In this document: one piece after another, positions 38,350 to 49,663 of the stretch
How the letters are laid out: the number at the start of each line of letters is the position of its first letter
Numbering within the stretch: the stretch's first letter is position 1
NCBI GenBank assembly: GCA_025057575.1
Contig: JANXBO010000005.1
Location: 1-64,000 of the forward strand
Direction of reading: 5' to 3'
Origin: Candidatus Caldisaccharidevorator malaysiensis
GTDB taxonomy: Bacteria; Armatimonadota; Fervidibacteria; Fervidibacterales; Fervidibacteraceae
Length of the DNA: 64,000 nucleotides
Position numbers and translations under genes: made by a program
The notes under the pieces: model-generated
What the model was told of the DNA's origin: nothing
Seen by the model: only the letters and a program-made list of their open reading frames with translations
Database searches by the model: none

Positions 38350-38901
38350 ATGCATCGCGAGGCTCAAAGCACAACGATCGTTGCCGTTCAGCGCCGGGGT
38401 TCGGTGGCGATGGCGGGTGACGGTCAGGTCACCTTGGGCGAGACCATCATTAAGCATTCCGCCCGTAAGATCCGTCGCCTCTACAATGGGAAAGTCCTTG
38501 CTGGGTTTGCCGGTGCCGTCGCTGATGCGTTGGCGCTCTTTCAAAGATTTGAGGATAAGTTAGAGGAGAGCCGGGGCAACCTCAGAAGAGCGGCTTTGGA
38601 ATTGGCTCGGGATTGGCGAACAGATCGCATCCTTCGCCGGTTGGAGGCGCTGATGATCGTCGCTGATCTGTCCGACCTTCTTTTGCTCACGGGGGCAGGA
38701 GAGGTCATTGAACCAGACCCCTTGGGCGACGGTAAGTTCCTCGCCATCGGCTCGGGAGGTCCTTATTCTGCCGCCGCTGCCAAAGCCCTCCTCCTTTTTA
38801 CCGACCTGGACGCCGCGACCATCGCCCGAGAAGCCCTCGCCATCGCTGCTTCCCTTTGCATCCATACCAACGACCAGATCATTGTGGAAACCCTTCCTTA
38901 A
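38350..38901 (+). CDS. hslV: ATP-dependent protease proteolytic subunit HslV (ClpQ)
   Basis: [57 protein letters not shown]...[17 protein letters not shown]...[11 protein letters not shown]. Confidence 0.95.
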   Translation: MHREAQSTTIVAVQRRGSVAMAGDGQVTLGETIIKHSARKIRRLYNGKVLAGFAGAVADALALFQRFEDKLEESRGNLRRAALELARDWRTDRILRRLEALMIVADLSDLLLLTGAGEVIEPDPLGDGKFLAIGSGGPYSAAAAKALLLFTDLDAATIAREALAIAASLCIHTNDQIIVETLP

Positions 38902-39724
38902 GGCGCTCTGCCAGAGTGCCCAAGAGAAGTCCTTCCCCTGCCCGTCGCGTCCGTTTCGCAGTCCAGTCCCAGTTTTCATAGCGCTTCCTCAAAAGGTCCT
39001 GAGCGATCGCCCATTCAAGGGGCGTGAAGGTGCCCTCCTTCAGTTCTACCTCTAATCCTTTTTGAAAACCTTGAATCAGGGCTTCTAAGACCTCGGCAAT
39101 TGCCACCGGACGGAGCAGAAGCCATTCCAGACAGGTGAGAGACTGGAAAAGGAGGGGCGAGGCGAAAAGGGAAAGAAGATCGGTATCCCAGCCGATGGGG
39201 AGGCCGCCGTGCTGAAGGAGGGCTTTTTTCTTCCTTGCCTGAGCGGAACCGCAGATTTTCTTTCCGGAGACCGCCAAGTCAGAGACAGCCACTTCATCGT
39301 AGCAGTGGGCGGGCCGGGTCGGGCGATTCCCTGTCTTCGGTGCCGGCAAAGTTGAAACAATTCCAAAAGTTTTCAGTGCCTCAACAAGCCCCAGAGCAAT
39401 CCACTGGTAGGTGGCGAGAACGGAAGAGCCCAGGGGGCAGATCATCGGGTCAAAGACGATAGAGTAGGTGATTTCCTTGTGATGAAGGACCGCCCCCCCT
39501 CCGGTCGGTCGGCGGACGATCTGGCATCCATGCGCCAGAAACGAGAGCCAATCAACGGAGCCAAGGGACTGGAGAAGCCCGATGGAGAGACAGGGAGGGG
39601 ACCAGCGATAAAGGCGAAGGGTGGGCGAGGAGAGCCCGAAGTCATGGCAAAGGAGAAGGGCCTCATCCAGAGCCATATTCAAGGGACCGGGAAGGGGATC
39701 ATTAAGGATTAGTCGAAAAATCAT
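38879..39724 (-). CDS. Lipoate-protein ligase A / octanoyltransferase family (BPL_LplA_LipB)
   Basis: [75 protein letters not shown]. Confidence 0.9.
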   Translation of the reverse strand: MIFRLILNDPLPGPLNMALDEALLLCHDFGLSSPTLRLYRWSPPCLSIGLLQSLGSVDWLSFLAHGCQIVRRPTGGGAVLHHKEITYSIVFDPMICPLGSSVLATYQWIALGLVEALKTFGIVSTLPAPKTGNRPTRPAHCYDEVAVSDLAVSGKKICGSAQARKKKALLQHGGLPIGWDTDLLSLFASPLLFQSLTCLEWLLLRPVAIAEVLEALIQGFQKGLEVELKEGTFTPLEWAIAQDLLRKRYENWDWTAKRTRRAGEGLLLGTLAERLKEGFPQ

Positions 39725-39751
39725 TATTGGCTCACTTCCGTTCCGATCACC

Positions 39752-41041
39752 GTGCTATATTTGAGCAAAGAAACGGAAGTTGTTAAGAGGGAACGGTTTG
39801 TGGAATATTTTGTCTTGAAACAGCACGCGGTGGCGGCGTATCTGCGGTTGGTAGAGGACTGCGACCGGGTCCTTTATGACTGCGAATGGTGGGGAGCCAA
39901 GGAACCGCCCATAGACATTGTGGGGTTGCGGCGCGGCGATCGGGCGGTCGCTGTGGACATCGTGGAGAAGTTCCAGGGATACCCCAGGCAGATCCGACCC
40001 TCCACTTGGAAAAGGAAATTGATTCACCGGTTTGTGACGATAGAGGAAAGGCTCCGCTCGTGGGGTTACAAGGACTTACGGGCGGAAATGTGGTTCTTTG
40101 CCCCCCCGCCGGAGGTCTTTGAACTGGTCTTGCCGTCGGTCCAGGAGATTATCAGCCGGGAGACGAGCCTGAGAATCGTGATCATTCGCTCGGCGGAAGT
40201 TAGCCAAAGACTTCAAAAAACGGTGGAAGCGGCGAGAGCCTTCGGCAAGGATTTTGGCAATCCGTTCGTTCAGTCGTTTTTGCTTCTGGACGATCCGACC
40301 CGTCAACCTCTTAAGGACAGTGCCCCGATACCAACTAAATTTCCGGTGGAACTACCCGACGCCAATGCCATCCCGCCATTTTTGGATACCTTTCTCCGAA
40401 GTAAATATATCTTTGACGAATTGGGCTTTGATTTAGAGTCATCGGCAGACCTTTCGGAACTAGCCCGCTCCCAAAAGAGTTCTGTCTGGTGGGAGTTGCA
40501 ACGGCTGCTCAACCCCGAAGACGATGCCTGGGACGACTGGGACGAAGAGGTAGAGACGACCCGATACTCTGCCCAGAGGATTGTGCGCATTGTCTGGTGG
40601 CTGATTCATAATGCTGCTCGGGTTTTAGATGCCTGGCATCAGAAAAGCCGGACTCCCCTGACCGTGGAAATCGGCTACCTGTTGCCCTACTTAAGCCGAA
40701 ATCCCCACTTTCCTCCGGAGATTGTGGAAGCCGAAATCGCCCGCTACGGGGGCGACCGCGATATCGCCCGCCGCCACTTCCAGACGCCTCATCCCGATAA
40801 GAGAAATTACCGTGGCTATGTCCACATAACTTTCTCAGGTCCTTACGATCCCGAGCCCGCCCCCACCCGACTGCCGTCGTTGCAGGTTCCCATCAAGAGC
40901 CCCTTTTTACCGCGAGGAGTGACCGTCTCCCTTTCTCTTCTTTATCCCCTTGAATTTGCCGGTTACTTCTTTCTCACCTTTAATGCCATCGCCCAGATGA
41001 TCCGACCCCACCTGGAGCGGTCCCGAGATATGGGGGTCTAA
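39752..41041 (+). CDS. Hypothetical protein, 429 aa
   Basis: Long ORF with consistent codon usage, opposite no better candidate; no recognised domain. Confidence 0.65.
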   Translation: MLYLSKETEVVKRERFVEYFVLKQHAVAAYLRLVEDCDRVLYDCEWWGAKEPPIDIVGLRRGDRAVAVDIVEKFQGYPRQIRPSTWKRKLIHRFVTIEERLRSWGYKDLRAEMWFFAPPPEVFELVLPSVQEIISRETSLRIVIIRSAEVSQRLQKTVEAARAFGKDFGNPFVQSFLLLDDPTRQPLKDSAPIPTKFPVELPDANAIPPFLDTFLRSKYIFDELGFDLESSADLSELARSQKSSVWWELQRLLNPEDDAWDDWDEEVETTRYSAQRIVRIVWWLIHNAARVLDAWHQKSRTPLTVEIGYLLPYLSRNPHFPPEIVEAEIARYGGDRDIARRHFQTPHPDKRNYRGYVHITFSGPYDPEPAPTRLPSLQVPIKSPFLPRGVTVSLSLLYPLEFAGYFFLTFNAIAQMIRPHLERSRDMGV

Positions 41042-41084
41042 TCGGGTAAGGTCGCCACCGACAAAGGACGAAAGAGGGATCGGG

Positions 41085-41999
41085 ATGACCTTCCAGAAAC
41101 TGCTTTTGGAACTGCAGCGCTTTTGGGAAGGGCAGGGCTGCGTTTTGTTGCAGCCGTTGGACATTGAAGTGGGAGCAGGAACAATGCATCCGGGGACCGC
41201 ATTGAGAGTTCTGGGTCCCGAGCCGTGGCGAACGGCGTATGTCCAGCCATCCCGAAGACCCAACGACGGTCGCTACGCCGAAAATCCCAATCGGCTACAG
41301 CACTATTACCAATTCCAAGTCATCTTGAAGCCCCCACCCAACGATGTGCAGGAGATTTATTTGAGCAGCCTGGAGCATTTGGGCATTCGCCTCACCGAGC
41401 ACGACATCCGTTTTGTAGAGGACGACTGGGAAGCACCGACCTTGGGGGCGTCAGGGGTCGGCTGGGAGGTCTGGCTGGACGGAATGGAGATCACTCAGTT
41501 CACCTATTTTCAGCAGATGGGTGGGATAGAACTGGACCCCGTCAGCGTGGAAATCACCTACGGACCGGAACGATTGGCTCTGTTCTTAACAGGGGCGCCG
41601 GATGTGTTCGCTCTGCCGTGGGCGGAAGGGATTACTTACGGGGAAATCCATCGCCGGTCCGAGTATGAAGCGTGCCTGTATAACTTTGACAAAGCCGATG
41701 TGTCCACCCTGTTCACCCTCTTTGACCTTTATGAGCAAGAGGCTGATCGGATTCTCGGAGAGGGGCTCATTGTGCCGGGCTTTGAGGCGACCTTGAAGTG
41801 CTCGCACATCTTTAACTTGCTAGACAGTCGGGGAGTTCTCAGCGTGATGGAACGGACCCGATACATCAAGAGGGTTCAAGAGTTAGCCCGAAGAGCCTGC
41901 CAAGGGTATCTTCGGCAGAGGGAGGAGATGGGTTTTCCTCTTCTCAAGGGGACGGCGACGGTCAGCGCACCTCAACGGGCGTCGGATTGTCCCAGTTAA
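41085..41999 (+). CDS. glyQ: Glycyl-tRNA synthetase alpha subunit
   Basis: [85 protein letters not shown]. Confidence 0.98.
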   Translation: MTFQKLLLELQRFWEGQGCVLLQPLDIEVGAGTMHPGTALRVLGPEPWRTAYVQPSRRPNDGRYAENPNRLQHYYQFQVILKPPPNDVQEIYLSSLEHLGIRLTEHDIRFVEDDWEAPTLGASGVGWEVWLDGMEITQFTYFQQMGGIELDPVSVEITYGPERLALFLTGAPDVFALPWAEGITYGEIHRRSEYEACLYNFDKADVSTLFTLFDLYEQEADRILGEGLIVPGFEATLKCSHIFNLLDSRGVLSVMERTRYIKRVQELARRACQGYLRQREEMGFPLLKGTATVSAPQRASDCPS

Positions 42000-42876
42000 C
42001 GGTTACTTTCCTCAGGACGGCATGATCCAACCGGCGCAGGGCAAAGACCACGCTTTTCCCGTCCGGCGTCACGCAAGGGCTCATTGCCCAAAAGCCAGGG
42101 GTGCACTTCGTCAATTGGAACTCCTTTTTGTCCGCAACCCGCACCGCCCATAAGTCTCTGGACTCGGGAGCGTCCGTGATGCGGGTCTGGCGGGTGAAAA
42201 TGACGAACTGTCCGTCCGGTGTCCAAGTTGGTTCCTCATCATCCGTCTGATCGTTGCCGACCAGGCGCCTCTTGTTGGAACCGTCTGCGTTGATTAGATA
42301 AATATCTCTGCTGGGTTTTCCCGCCACATAGGCAATGGTTTTCCCGTCCGGCGACCATGCGGCGGACCGACCGGATCCAAAGACCAGTTCCTGCGTCTTC
42401 TTCGTCTTCACGTCGTGGACGCAAATCATATTCCCGTTGCGCACGGCTCTGGTGTAAGCGATTTTCGTGCCGTCCGGTGACCAGGATGGAGCCGTGTTAA
42501 AGTGCGCGTCGGGAGTGATGCAGTCCCATTTGCCGGAGTCTATATCCAGGACAATGATGTGGATGCCGGAGGGTCCAGAATGATAGGCTTTGGCGTGGTT
42601 GGCACTGAAGGCTAACCGCTTGCCATCAGGAGAAAAGGTGGGACTGGCAAAGTTGGACAGGTCGTTGACGACCAATTCTTTTTCTGTCCCTTCTTCATCT
42701 CGGATCATTAGTTTTTTGAAACGGCAGAAGACAATTTGCTTTCCGTTGGGCGATACAGTCGGTTGCATATCTAACTTATCAACACCGTCTGTTAGCCTTT
42801 CCACCGAACTTCTGCGGCAGCCGAACAGAATAATGGATCCCAAAATCATCAAGACCAAAATTTGATGTTTTCTCAT
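41962..42876 (-). CDS. TolB-like beta-propeller (PD40) lipoprotein
   Basis: [20 protein letters not shown] lipobox; repeated SPDGKx[15 protein letters not shown] motifs. ATG 42876 preferred over the longer ORF start. Confidence 0.85.
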   Translation of the reverse strand: MRKHQILVLMILGSIILFGCRRSSVERLTDGVDKLDMQPTVSPNGKQIVFCRFKKLMIRDEEGTEKELVVNDLSNFASPTFSPDGKRLAFSANHAKAYHSGPSGIHIIVLDIDSGKWDCITPDAHFNTAPSWSPDGTKIAYTRAVRNGNMICVHDVKTKKTQELVFGSGRSAAWSPDGKTIAYVAGKPSRDIYLINADGSNKRRLVGNDQTDDEEPTWTPDGQFVIFTRQTRITDAPESRDLWAVRVADKKEFQLTKCTPGFWAMSPCVTPDGKSVVFALRRLDHAVLRKVTVNWDNPTPVEVR

Positions 42877-42974
42877 TGCGGCTCCCCTCGGTCGCTCCCG
42901 GCAATGGCCAATGGATGTGCTAACATTTTGGCGTCCTTGGTTCCCCAAGGCAACAGGAGGCAGGAAAGTAGAAA

Positions 42975-44270
42975 ATGCTTAATTGGATGGAAGGACTTTA
43001 TGAAACGGATCCGGAAGTTTTTGATGCGATCCTGAAGGACATTGAGCGGCAATTTAATTGCTTAAATCTGATCGCCAGTGAGAACTATGCCAGCCCCGCC
43101 GTCCTAGCCGCCTTGGCGAACCCGATGCAGAACAAATACGCAGAGGGATACCCTGGCAGGCGCTATTACGGTGGCTGTGAGTTCGTGGATGCGGTGGAAA
43201 GGTTGGCAATAGAACGGGCAAAGGCTGCCTTCCAGGCGGAGCACGCCAATGTGCAACCCCACGCCGGTGTGCAGGCGAACTTAGCCGTTTATAGTGCCTG
43301 CCTCCAGCCTGGGGACACGATTCTTAGTCCTGCCCTGGCTCACGGGGGGCATATGTCCCACGGGGCACCGTTCACTATCGCCGGAAAACTGTTTAAGGTC
43401 ATCCAGTATGGTGTTAACCCCCAGACCGAAACTCTGGACTTTGACCAGATTGCCTCGTTAGCACGGGAACACCGCCCCAAACTGATCATCTGTGGCTATT
43501 CCTCTTACCCAAGGACGGTTCCTTTTGATCAGTTTCGGCAGATTGCCGATGAGGTCGGCGCCTTGTTGATGGCAGACATCGCTCATATCGCCGGACTGGT
43601 CGTTGCTCACGCTCATCCGTCGCCAATTCCTTACGCCCACTTCGTTACGACAACGACCCACAAGACCCTAAGGGGACCCAGAGGGGCGCTGATCCTCTGT
43701 TCGTCCGAGTGGGCGCAGGCGATTGACCGGGCAGTCTTTCCTGGGTCTCAGGGTGGTCCCTTTATGCATTCCATTGCGGCAAAGGCTGTGTGCCTGAAAG
43801 AGGCGATGACCGAGGTATTTCAGAGAGATCAGTTTCAGACCGTCGCCAATGCTCGGGCTCTTGCCGACGAATTGGCTCGGCAGGGTTTCCGACTGGTTTC
43901 TGGGGGAACGGACAATCATCTGCTACTGGTGGACTTGAGATCCTTTGACCCCAAACTGACGGGAAAGGAAGCCGAACGCCTCCTGGAACAAGCGGGGATC
44001 ATTGTGAACAAAAACGCCATTCCTTTTGATGAGCGACCACCGGCGCAGGCTTCGGGACTGCGGATCGGCACCCCATCGGTGACGACCAGGGGAATGCGAG
44101 AGGACGAGATGCGAATGATCGGTCGCCTGATCGGCGCCGTCCTGAAGGACCCCGACCCATCAAACTTGCAGCGGATCCGAGGGCAGGTCGTGGAGATGGT
44201 CCAGCAGTTTCCGGTCTATGCCGACCTTCTGGAAGCGATGAGAACCGTTCAAGCAGGCTATCAGGTTTAA
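42975..44270 (+). CDS. glyA: Serine hydroxymethyltransferase
   Basis: [58 protein letters not shown]. Confidence 0.97.
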   Translation: MLNWMEGLYETDPEVFDAILKDIERQFNCLNLIASENYASPAVLAALANPMQNKYAEGYPGRRYYGGCEFVDAVERLAIERAKAAFQAEHANVQPHAGVQANLAVYSACLQPGDTILSPALAHGGHMSHGAPFTIAGKLFKVIQYGVNPQTETLDFDQIASLAREHRPKLIICGYSSYPRTVPFDQFRQIADEVGALLMADIAHIAGLVVAHAHPSPIPYAHFVTTTTHKTLRGPRGALILCSSEWAQAIDRAVFPGSQGGPFMHSIAAKAVCLKEAMTEVFQRDQFQTVANARALADELARQGFRLVSGGTDNHLLLVDLRSFDPKLTGKEAERLLEQAGIIVNKNAIPFDERPPAQASGLRIGTPSVTTRGMREDEMRMIGRLIGAVLKDPDPSNLQRIRGQVVEMVQQFPVYADLLEAMRTVQAGYQV

Positions 44271-44295
44271 TTGGTCGTTCCCAATTGGCGATTGG

Positions 44296-45849
44296 ATGAT
44301 CTACGCCATCGCTTTCCTCACGGGGACCGCCCTGATGGTTGTAGAAATCGCCGCCGCCCGACTGCTGACTGTTTACTTCGGCAGCGGGGTGACCACTTGG
44401 GCAAGTGTCATCGGTGTGGTCTTGGGGGCTTTGAGTGGGGGGTATTTTTTGGGGGGACTTTTAGCCGACCGGTGTCCCCGAATTTCCGTGTTGGGCGCTC
44501 TTCTCATCGGTGCCACCGTCGCCATCGCTGTGATGCCCACTCTGGAAAGGTGGCTTCTTTACCTTCCTCCTGAGATCGGGGTGGGTGGTCTTCCTCAGGT
44601 TGCTGAGAATGTCTTTGACCGGATTGGGGGAACCTATGGGGTTCTGTTAGCCGCTGTCGTCTTCTTAACGATCCCGTCCCTTTTGCTGGGGACGACTTCC
44701 CCTTATCTGATCCGGGTGGCGTCTAAAGGGGTAGAGACGACAGGGAGAACGGCGGGAGGTCTCTATGCCGTGAGCACTCTCGGCAGCATCGTTGGGACGC
44801 TGGGAACGGGCTTCGTTCTTCTTCCCCATATGGGCGTTCGTTCGGTCCTTTTGTTGGCGGCGGGACTGGTTCTTGCCGCTGCCATTTTTTGCTTTGGGAC
44901 TTCCCTGCTGGGGCGTCGGCGAGGGACAGGACTGCCTCTGATCGTTTTTGTCTTGCTCGGACTCATCAGCACCTCTTCATCTGCTCTTTTGAGGGTCATT
45001 TACGAAAGGGATAGTTTGTATCATCGGATCATTGTGGAAGAGGTGCAAGGGGTTCGGTATCTGCGCTTTGACGCCAGTTACCAGAGCGGGCTGGACCTTC
45101 AGGACCCCAAAAGGGCTGTTTTCACCTACACCGACTACCTCCATCTGGGTATGATTTTTTCACCCGCCGCTAAAAAAGTGCTGTTCATCGGTTTGGGTGC
45201 CGGCATCGCACCGACCCGGTTTTACCAGGACTATCCTCAAATGACGATCCACGTCGTGGAGATTGATCCGGCAGTGAAGGAAGTTGCCCAAAAGTTCTTC
45301 TTTTTCCGAGAAGACGACCGAATGACGACCTTTATTGACGACGGCAGGATGTTTTTGAGGAAGACGAGCGAAGTTTACGACCTAATCGTTCTGGACGCCT
45401 ATTACGGCGGTCGCCAGGAAATTATCAGCCTACCGTTCCATCTGGCAACCAAGGAGTTTTTAGAACTGGCAAAGGCGCGTCTGACAGACCAGGGGGCATT
45501 GGTCTTTAACTTGGTCGGACGGCTGGAAGGACCTCGTTCCCACCTGTCACGGTCCATCTACAAGACCTATCGGACCGTCTTTCCCGAAGTCTACATCTTT
45601 CCCGTTGACTACCGAAAGTTGCCATGGTTGACCGATAGGAGGAATCTGATTTTTATCAGCCCGAAAAAGCCCTTGAAACTAACTCCTTCTGACATCGTGC
45701 AGAGGGCTTCTCATTTTTTGAAGAAGGGCGATCTGAAAATCCCTGCTCTCGTGACCTATGCGGGTGACCTTTACCGGAAGCCCATTCCCACTCTGGACGT
45801 TCCGCTTCTAACTGATGACTACGCTCCTATTGAGTTCTTAAATCCCTAA
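44296..45849 (+). CDS. Membrane-bound spermidine synthase-like protein (N-terminal multi-TM + methyltransferase fold)
   Basis: Hydrophobic N-terminal half; KVLFIGLGAGIAPTRFYQDYPQMTIHVVEIDPAVKEVAQKFF, DDGRMFLRKTSEVYDLIVLDAYYG. Confidence 0.85.
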   Translation: MIYAIAFLTGTALMVVEIAAARLLTVYFGSGVTTWASVIGVVLGALSGGYFLGGLLADRCPRISVLGALLIGATVAIAVMPTLERWLLYLPPEIGVGGLPQVAENVFDRIGGTYGVLLAAVVFLTIPSLLLGTTSPYLIRVASKGVETTGRTAGGLYAVSTLGSIVGTLGTGFVLLPHMGVRSVLLLAAGLVLAAAIFCFGTSLLGRRRGTGLPLIVFVLLGLISTSSSALLRVIYERDSLYHRIIVEEVQGVRYLRFDASYQSGLDLQDPKRAVFTYTDYLHLGMIFSPAAKKVLFIGLGAGIAPTRFYQDYPQMTIHVVEIDPAVKEVAQKFFFFREDDRMTTFIDDGRMFLRKTSEVYDLIVLDAYYGGRQEIISLPFHLATKEFLELAKARLTDQGALVFNLVGRLEGPRSHLSRSIYKTYRTVFPEVYIFPVDYRKLPWLTDRRNLIFISPKKPLKLTPSDIVQRASHFLKKGDLKIPALVTYAGDLYRKPIPTLDVPLLTDDYAPIEFLNP

Positions 45850-46020
45850 AAGGGGCGCAACGGTTCCGGGCTGGCGGGAGGAACCACCTGATGGTAGTGC
45901 TGAGTCATTCGCTGCCCAATTGAGGGGGGACACTTTCCGAATTGCCAGGGGTCTAACTTTATGGGCTTATCCAAGGGACGAGTTAGGGGATGCGCTCGCT
46001 GGGGGGAGTGGTTCTGTGAT

Positions 46021-48249
46021 ATGGAAGGACGGCAGAGAATCGGACCAACAGCGTTCGTCATTTTCTTGTTTTTGTTCGCCCCAGGTCAGATTCCCGGTCA
46101 AGACCAAAAATGGCGGGTGCACGTGGTCCGACCGGGCGAGACCCTTTACCGGGTCGCCAGCCTTTATCGGACCAGCGTCGCCGAACTGTGCCGGTGGAAC
46201 AACATCAGAGCCGATGAGGTTCTTTTTGTTGGTCAGGTTTTGCGCCTGGTGCCGGGGGAGACGACTGTCCAACTTCCAGCGCCGGCACTGCCCAGTGCCA
46301 ACAACCGCCCGCAGACAGGCGTCTTGCAAAGGTCCCTACCGGATACCTCTGTAACTCCTAATCCGCATCCTCATCCCCATCCCCATTCCAATCCCTCACC
46401 GGTTCGTCAACGGGTGATCCAGGTAGAGGTGGGTAAAGCTGTTCCTTTGACCGTTCCAACCATTAAGTCGGTCAGCATCGCCAATCCCGAGGTGGCTGAT
46501 GTCCAGATATTGACCCCCACCACCATCGCCGTTTTAGGTCGGGCGGTGGGTTCCACCACCTTAATCGTTGTCAGTGACCGGCGGACATTACTTTATCAAA
46601 TCTCAGTGATCCCTGATCCGCTGATGGGGAAGCATCTTCAGGCTCTTTTGCCGCCGACCGTGCGCGTTGAGGCGGTGCGGGGGGCTTTGGTCTTGACGGG
46701 CACGGCATCCAGTCCGGAAGAGAAGGATCGGGCACTGGCTTTGGCTCGGATTTTCTCCACAACGGTCATTGACCTGATCCGCATCGTTGAAGAAGAAGTG
46801 GTGGAGGAGAAGCCACCTGTTGAGCCGCAGATCTATGTCAAGGATATTGAGGACGCCATCGCCATCCCGACCGTTCGGGTTCGCCTTGTGGGCGACACTT
46901 TGGTTCTGGAAGGAGAGGTCGCTAACCCTGAGGAAGCCGCCCGTGCGGAAAAGACGGCGCTCCTCTACCGTCCCAAGGTCGTCAATTTGCTGTCCATTCG
47001 TCCAATGACGGCAGAAGAAGTGCAAGCGTTAATCCCGATTCCGACGGTCAAAGTGAGGCAGGCGCCCGGTGCGTTGGTCATTGAAGGAATTGTCACGACG
47101 CAAGAAGACCTTCAGCGGATCAATGAAGCGGCAGGGCAGGCACGGCAAAAAGTTTTCAACTGGGTTCGCGTGGTGCCCCCACCACCAGAGCCGGGGTTTG
47201 CCCGCCGGGTTCAGGAAGCCATCGGGATCCCCACGATCCAGGTTCAAGGTGATGAGAAGGGTCTGGTCTTGATGGGGACGGTGGAGAGTCAAGCCCAAAA
47301 GGAAAGGGCGCTCCGGATCGCCAACTTTATGGTCGGAGAAGGGGCTCCGGCTCCCGAGAGAGAGGGACGAGCCGTTCAACCATCGCCGACCGGGATGGCG
47401 CCGACTGGGATAGAGGGCGCTGGAGGGGTGTTGCCAGGGTTCGCGTTGATCGGACCGACACCAGCGCCACCACCAGAAGCGCCCAGCCGAGTCCTGGACC
47501 TGATTGAGGTAAAGGGTGGTCGGCAGATTCGGGTGGACCTTCGGGTCGTGGAAATTAACCGGACGGCTCTTCGGGATCTGGGGATAGACTATCCAGCCCT
47601 GACGACGACCGCACCGCCAACCGTGCAACTTCAGGTCGGACAGGCAGCGAACCCGGCGACAGGGGGCGTTACGGGGATTGCTCAACGGACGCCCATTGTC
47701 GCTTTCATCCGTGCTTTAGAACAAAAGAACCTGGCAAGGACCCTGTCAGCACCCAGCACTGTCGTCCTGTCGGGGCAAAATGCTCGGTTCTTTGTCGGAG
47801 GGGAAATCCCAATTCTGTCGGCTCAAGTAGTCAGCGCCGCGGGAATCACAACGACCATCCGGTTTGAACCGTTTGGCATCATCCTTCAGGTGACCCCCAC
47901 CGTGGAGCCGACCGGAAAAATCCGGTTGAGAATAGATACCGAAGTCAGCCAGTTAGACCCGACGACTGCGATCGTTGTCGCCGGAAGCTTGATTCCTGGA
48001 AAGCAGCGCCGAACCGCCCAGACGATTGTGGAACTGGATTCGGAACAGACTCTGACGATGAGCGGTCTGATCCAGAGGGTTCGGACAGAGACGGTCAACC
48101 GGATTCCCGTCCTGGGTCGGATCCCCATCTTAGGGGAACTGTTCACCAGCAGAAGGTTCCAGACCGGCGAAACGGAATTGGCGATCTTAGTGACCCCGAC
48201 CCTGTTAGAGCCAGAAACAGGATTGGTGGATCAAAAAGAACCGTCCTGA
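46021..48249 (+). CDS. CpaC/RcpA-like secretin with N-terminal LysM and four BON-like repeats
   Basis: WRVHVVRPGETLYRVASLYRTSVAELCRWNNI (LysM); KSVSIANPEVADVQILTPTTIAVLGRAVGSTTLIV (pilus N-domain); secretin C-terminus with VPTVEPTGKIRLRI...NRIPVLGRIPILGELFTSRRFQTGETELAILVTPTLL. Confidence 0.93.
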   Translation: MEGRQRIGPTAFVIFLFLFAPGQIPGQDQKWRVHVVRPGETLYRVASLYRTSVAELCRWNNIRADEVLFVGQVLRLVPGETTVQLPAPALPSANNRPQTGVLQRSLPDTSVTPNPHPHPHPHSNPSPVRQRVIQVEVGKAVPLTVPTIKSVSIANPEVADVQILTPTTIAVLGRAVGSTTLIVVSDRRTLLYQISVIPDPLMGKHLQALLPPTVRVEAVRGALVLTGTASSPEEKDRALALARIFSTTVIDLIRIVEEEVVEEKPPVEPQIYVKDIEDAIAIPTVRVRLVGDTLVLEGEVANPEEAARAEKTALLYRPKVVNLLSIRPMTAEEVQALIPIPTVKVRQAPGALVIEGIVTTQEDLQRINEAAGQARQKVFNWVRVVPPPPEPGFARRVQEAIGIPTIQVQGDEKGLVLMGTVESQAQKERALRIANFMVGEGAPAPEREGRAVQPSPTGMAPTGIEGAGGVLPGFALIGPTPAPPPEAPSRVLDLIEVKGGRQIRVDLRVVEINRTALRDLGIDYPALTTTAPPTVQLQVGQAANPATGGVTGIAQRTPIVAFIRALEQKNLARTLSAPSTVVLSGQNARFFVGGEIPILSAQVVSAAGITTTIRFEPFGIILQVTPTVEPTGKIRLRIDTEVSQLDPTTAIVVAGSLIPGKQRRTAQTIVELDSEQTLTMSGLIQRVRTETVNRIPVLGRIPILGELFTSRRFQTGETELAILVTPTLLEPETGLVDQKEPS

Positions 48250-48334
48250 TTGCCTCAGCACTGAGTCAGCAGGTCCCCATTAGCCATCGGACGGCAGGAT
48301 CTGTTATTCTTTTAAGCGCCCGGAGGTGGCAGTA

Positions 48335-49657
48335 ATGGGTGCCGTGAGAGTCTTTCAAGTGGAAGCGGTAGAGGAAACCCTTGGAAACGGACTGAGGATT
48401 TTCATAATTCCGAACCGTAAGGCGCCTGTCGTCAGCGTGTGGGCGTTTTACCAGGTCGGTTCGGCTCACGAGCATTTGGGGATTACAGGGATCAGCCACT
48501 GGGTGGAACATATGCTCTTCAAGGGCACGCCCCGCTTCCCGAAGGGACAGATCGCTCGGTTGATCCAGAAGCACGGCGGGGTTCTGAACGGGCACACGAC
48601 TTACCATCACACGGCTTATTTTGAAACCCTTCCGAGGGAAAATTGGCTGATCGGTCTGGACATAGAAGCCGACCGGATGCTCAATGCCCTTTTTGACCCT
48701 GAAGAGACCGAAAAAGAGAGAGGGGTCATTCTCAGCGAACTGGAGATGATAGAAAACCATCCCGAACACCGGCTGATGGTTCAGGTAATGGCAACGGTTT
48801 TCCAGGTGCACCCTTATGGATTCTCCATCATCGGCATCCGAGATGATTTGGAGACGATGACGCGGGACGACCTCTACGAGCATTATTTGAAGTATTACAG
48901 CCCCGATAATGCTTTTCTTGTGATCAGTGGCGATGTGGAGCCCGCAGAGGCTTTCAAAGAGGTGGAGAAAAGATTTGCCGATCTGCCAGTCCGACCCGTC
49001 GCCAAAGTTCGCCCTGCTCGGGAGCCCGCCCAAAGGGGTGAGAGGCGAGTGACCGTGATCGGACACGGAGAACTTCCCCTTTTGAGCATCGTTTTCCGAG
49101 GACCTGTCCCTTCTTGGGTCCAAGGGTTGCGAAGGGGAAAGGACCAGACGGACGTGGACGACGCGCGTCCCTATGCTTTACGGCTCCTCGCCGGCGTCTT
49201 AGGGCAGGGGAGGACCTCACGCCTTTACCGGGCGTTGGTGGAAACGGGCAAAGCGGTCTCCGTCAGTGCCTCTTATCACTTGATGAACGATTCAGGGTTG
49301 TTCAGCATTTATGTGCCGGTCTCTCGGTCCGCTTCGGTGGAAGAGGTAGAGAAAATCATTTTGGAAGAACTGAACCGTCTTGGTCAGGAGCCCCCTTCAG
49401 AACAGGAGTTGTCCATTGCCAAGCGGCGCGAGGCAATGGACTTTCTGGAGTCTTTGGACAGTGCTACGGAACTAGCCTATCACATTGGTGCCTTCCAGAT
49501 TCTGGGCGACTGGCGGCAGATCAATGACTATTTGCCTTCCTTGGACCGCGTCAGCCCATCGGACCTGGTCGCTGCGGCTCAGAAGACCTTTGCTCCTTAC
49601 AACCGGACTGTAGGAATGTTTCTTCCCAACGGAGCATCTTCCGAAAAAGCCGGTTAG
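48335..49657 (+). CDS. M16-family zinc metallopeptidase (insulinase-like)
   Basis: HWVEHMLFKGTPRFPKG (HxxEH) and downstream ERGVILSELEMIENHPEH. Confidence 0.94.
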   Translation: MGAVRVFQVEAVEETLGNGLRIFIIPNRKAPVVSVWAFYQVGSAHEHLGITGISHWVEHMLFKGTPRFPKGQIARLIQKHGGVLNGHTTYHHTAYFETLPRENWLIGLDIEADRMLNALFDPEETEKERGVILSELEMIENHPEHRLMVQVMATVFQVHPYGFSIIGIRDDLETMTRDDLYEHYLKYYSPDNAFLVISGDVEPAEAFKEVEKRFADLPVRPVAKVRPAREPAQRGERRVTVIGHGELPLLSIVFRGPVPSWVQGLRRGKDQTDVDDARPYALRLLAGVLGQGRTSRLYRALVETGKAVSVSASYHLMNDSGLFSIYVPVSRSASVEEVEKIILEELNRLGQEPPSEQELSIAKRREAMDFLESLDSATELAYHIGAFQILGDWRQINDYLPSLDRVSPSDLVAAAQKTFAPYNRTVGMFLPNGASSEKAG

Positions 49658-49663
49658 GACCGA

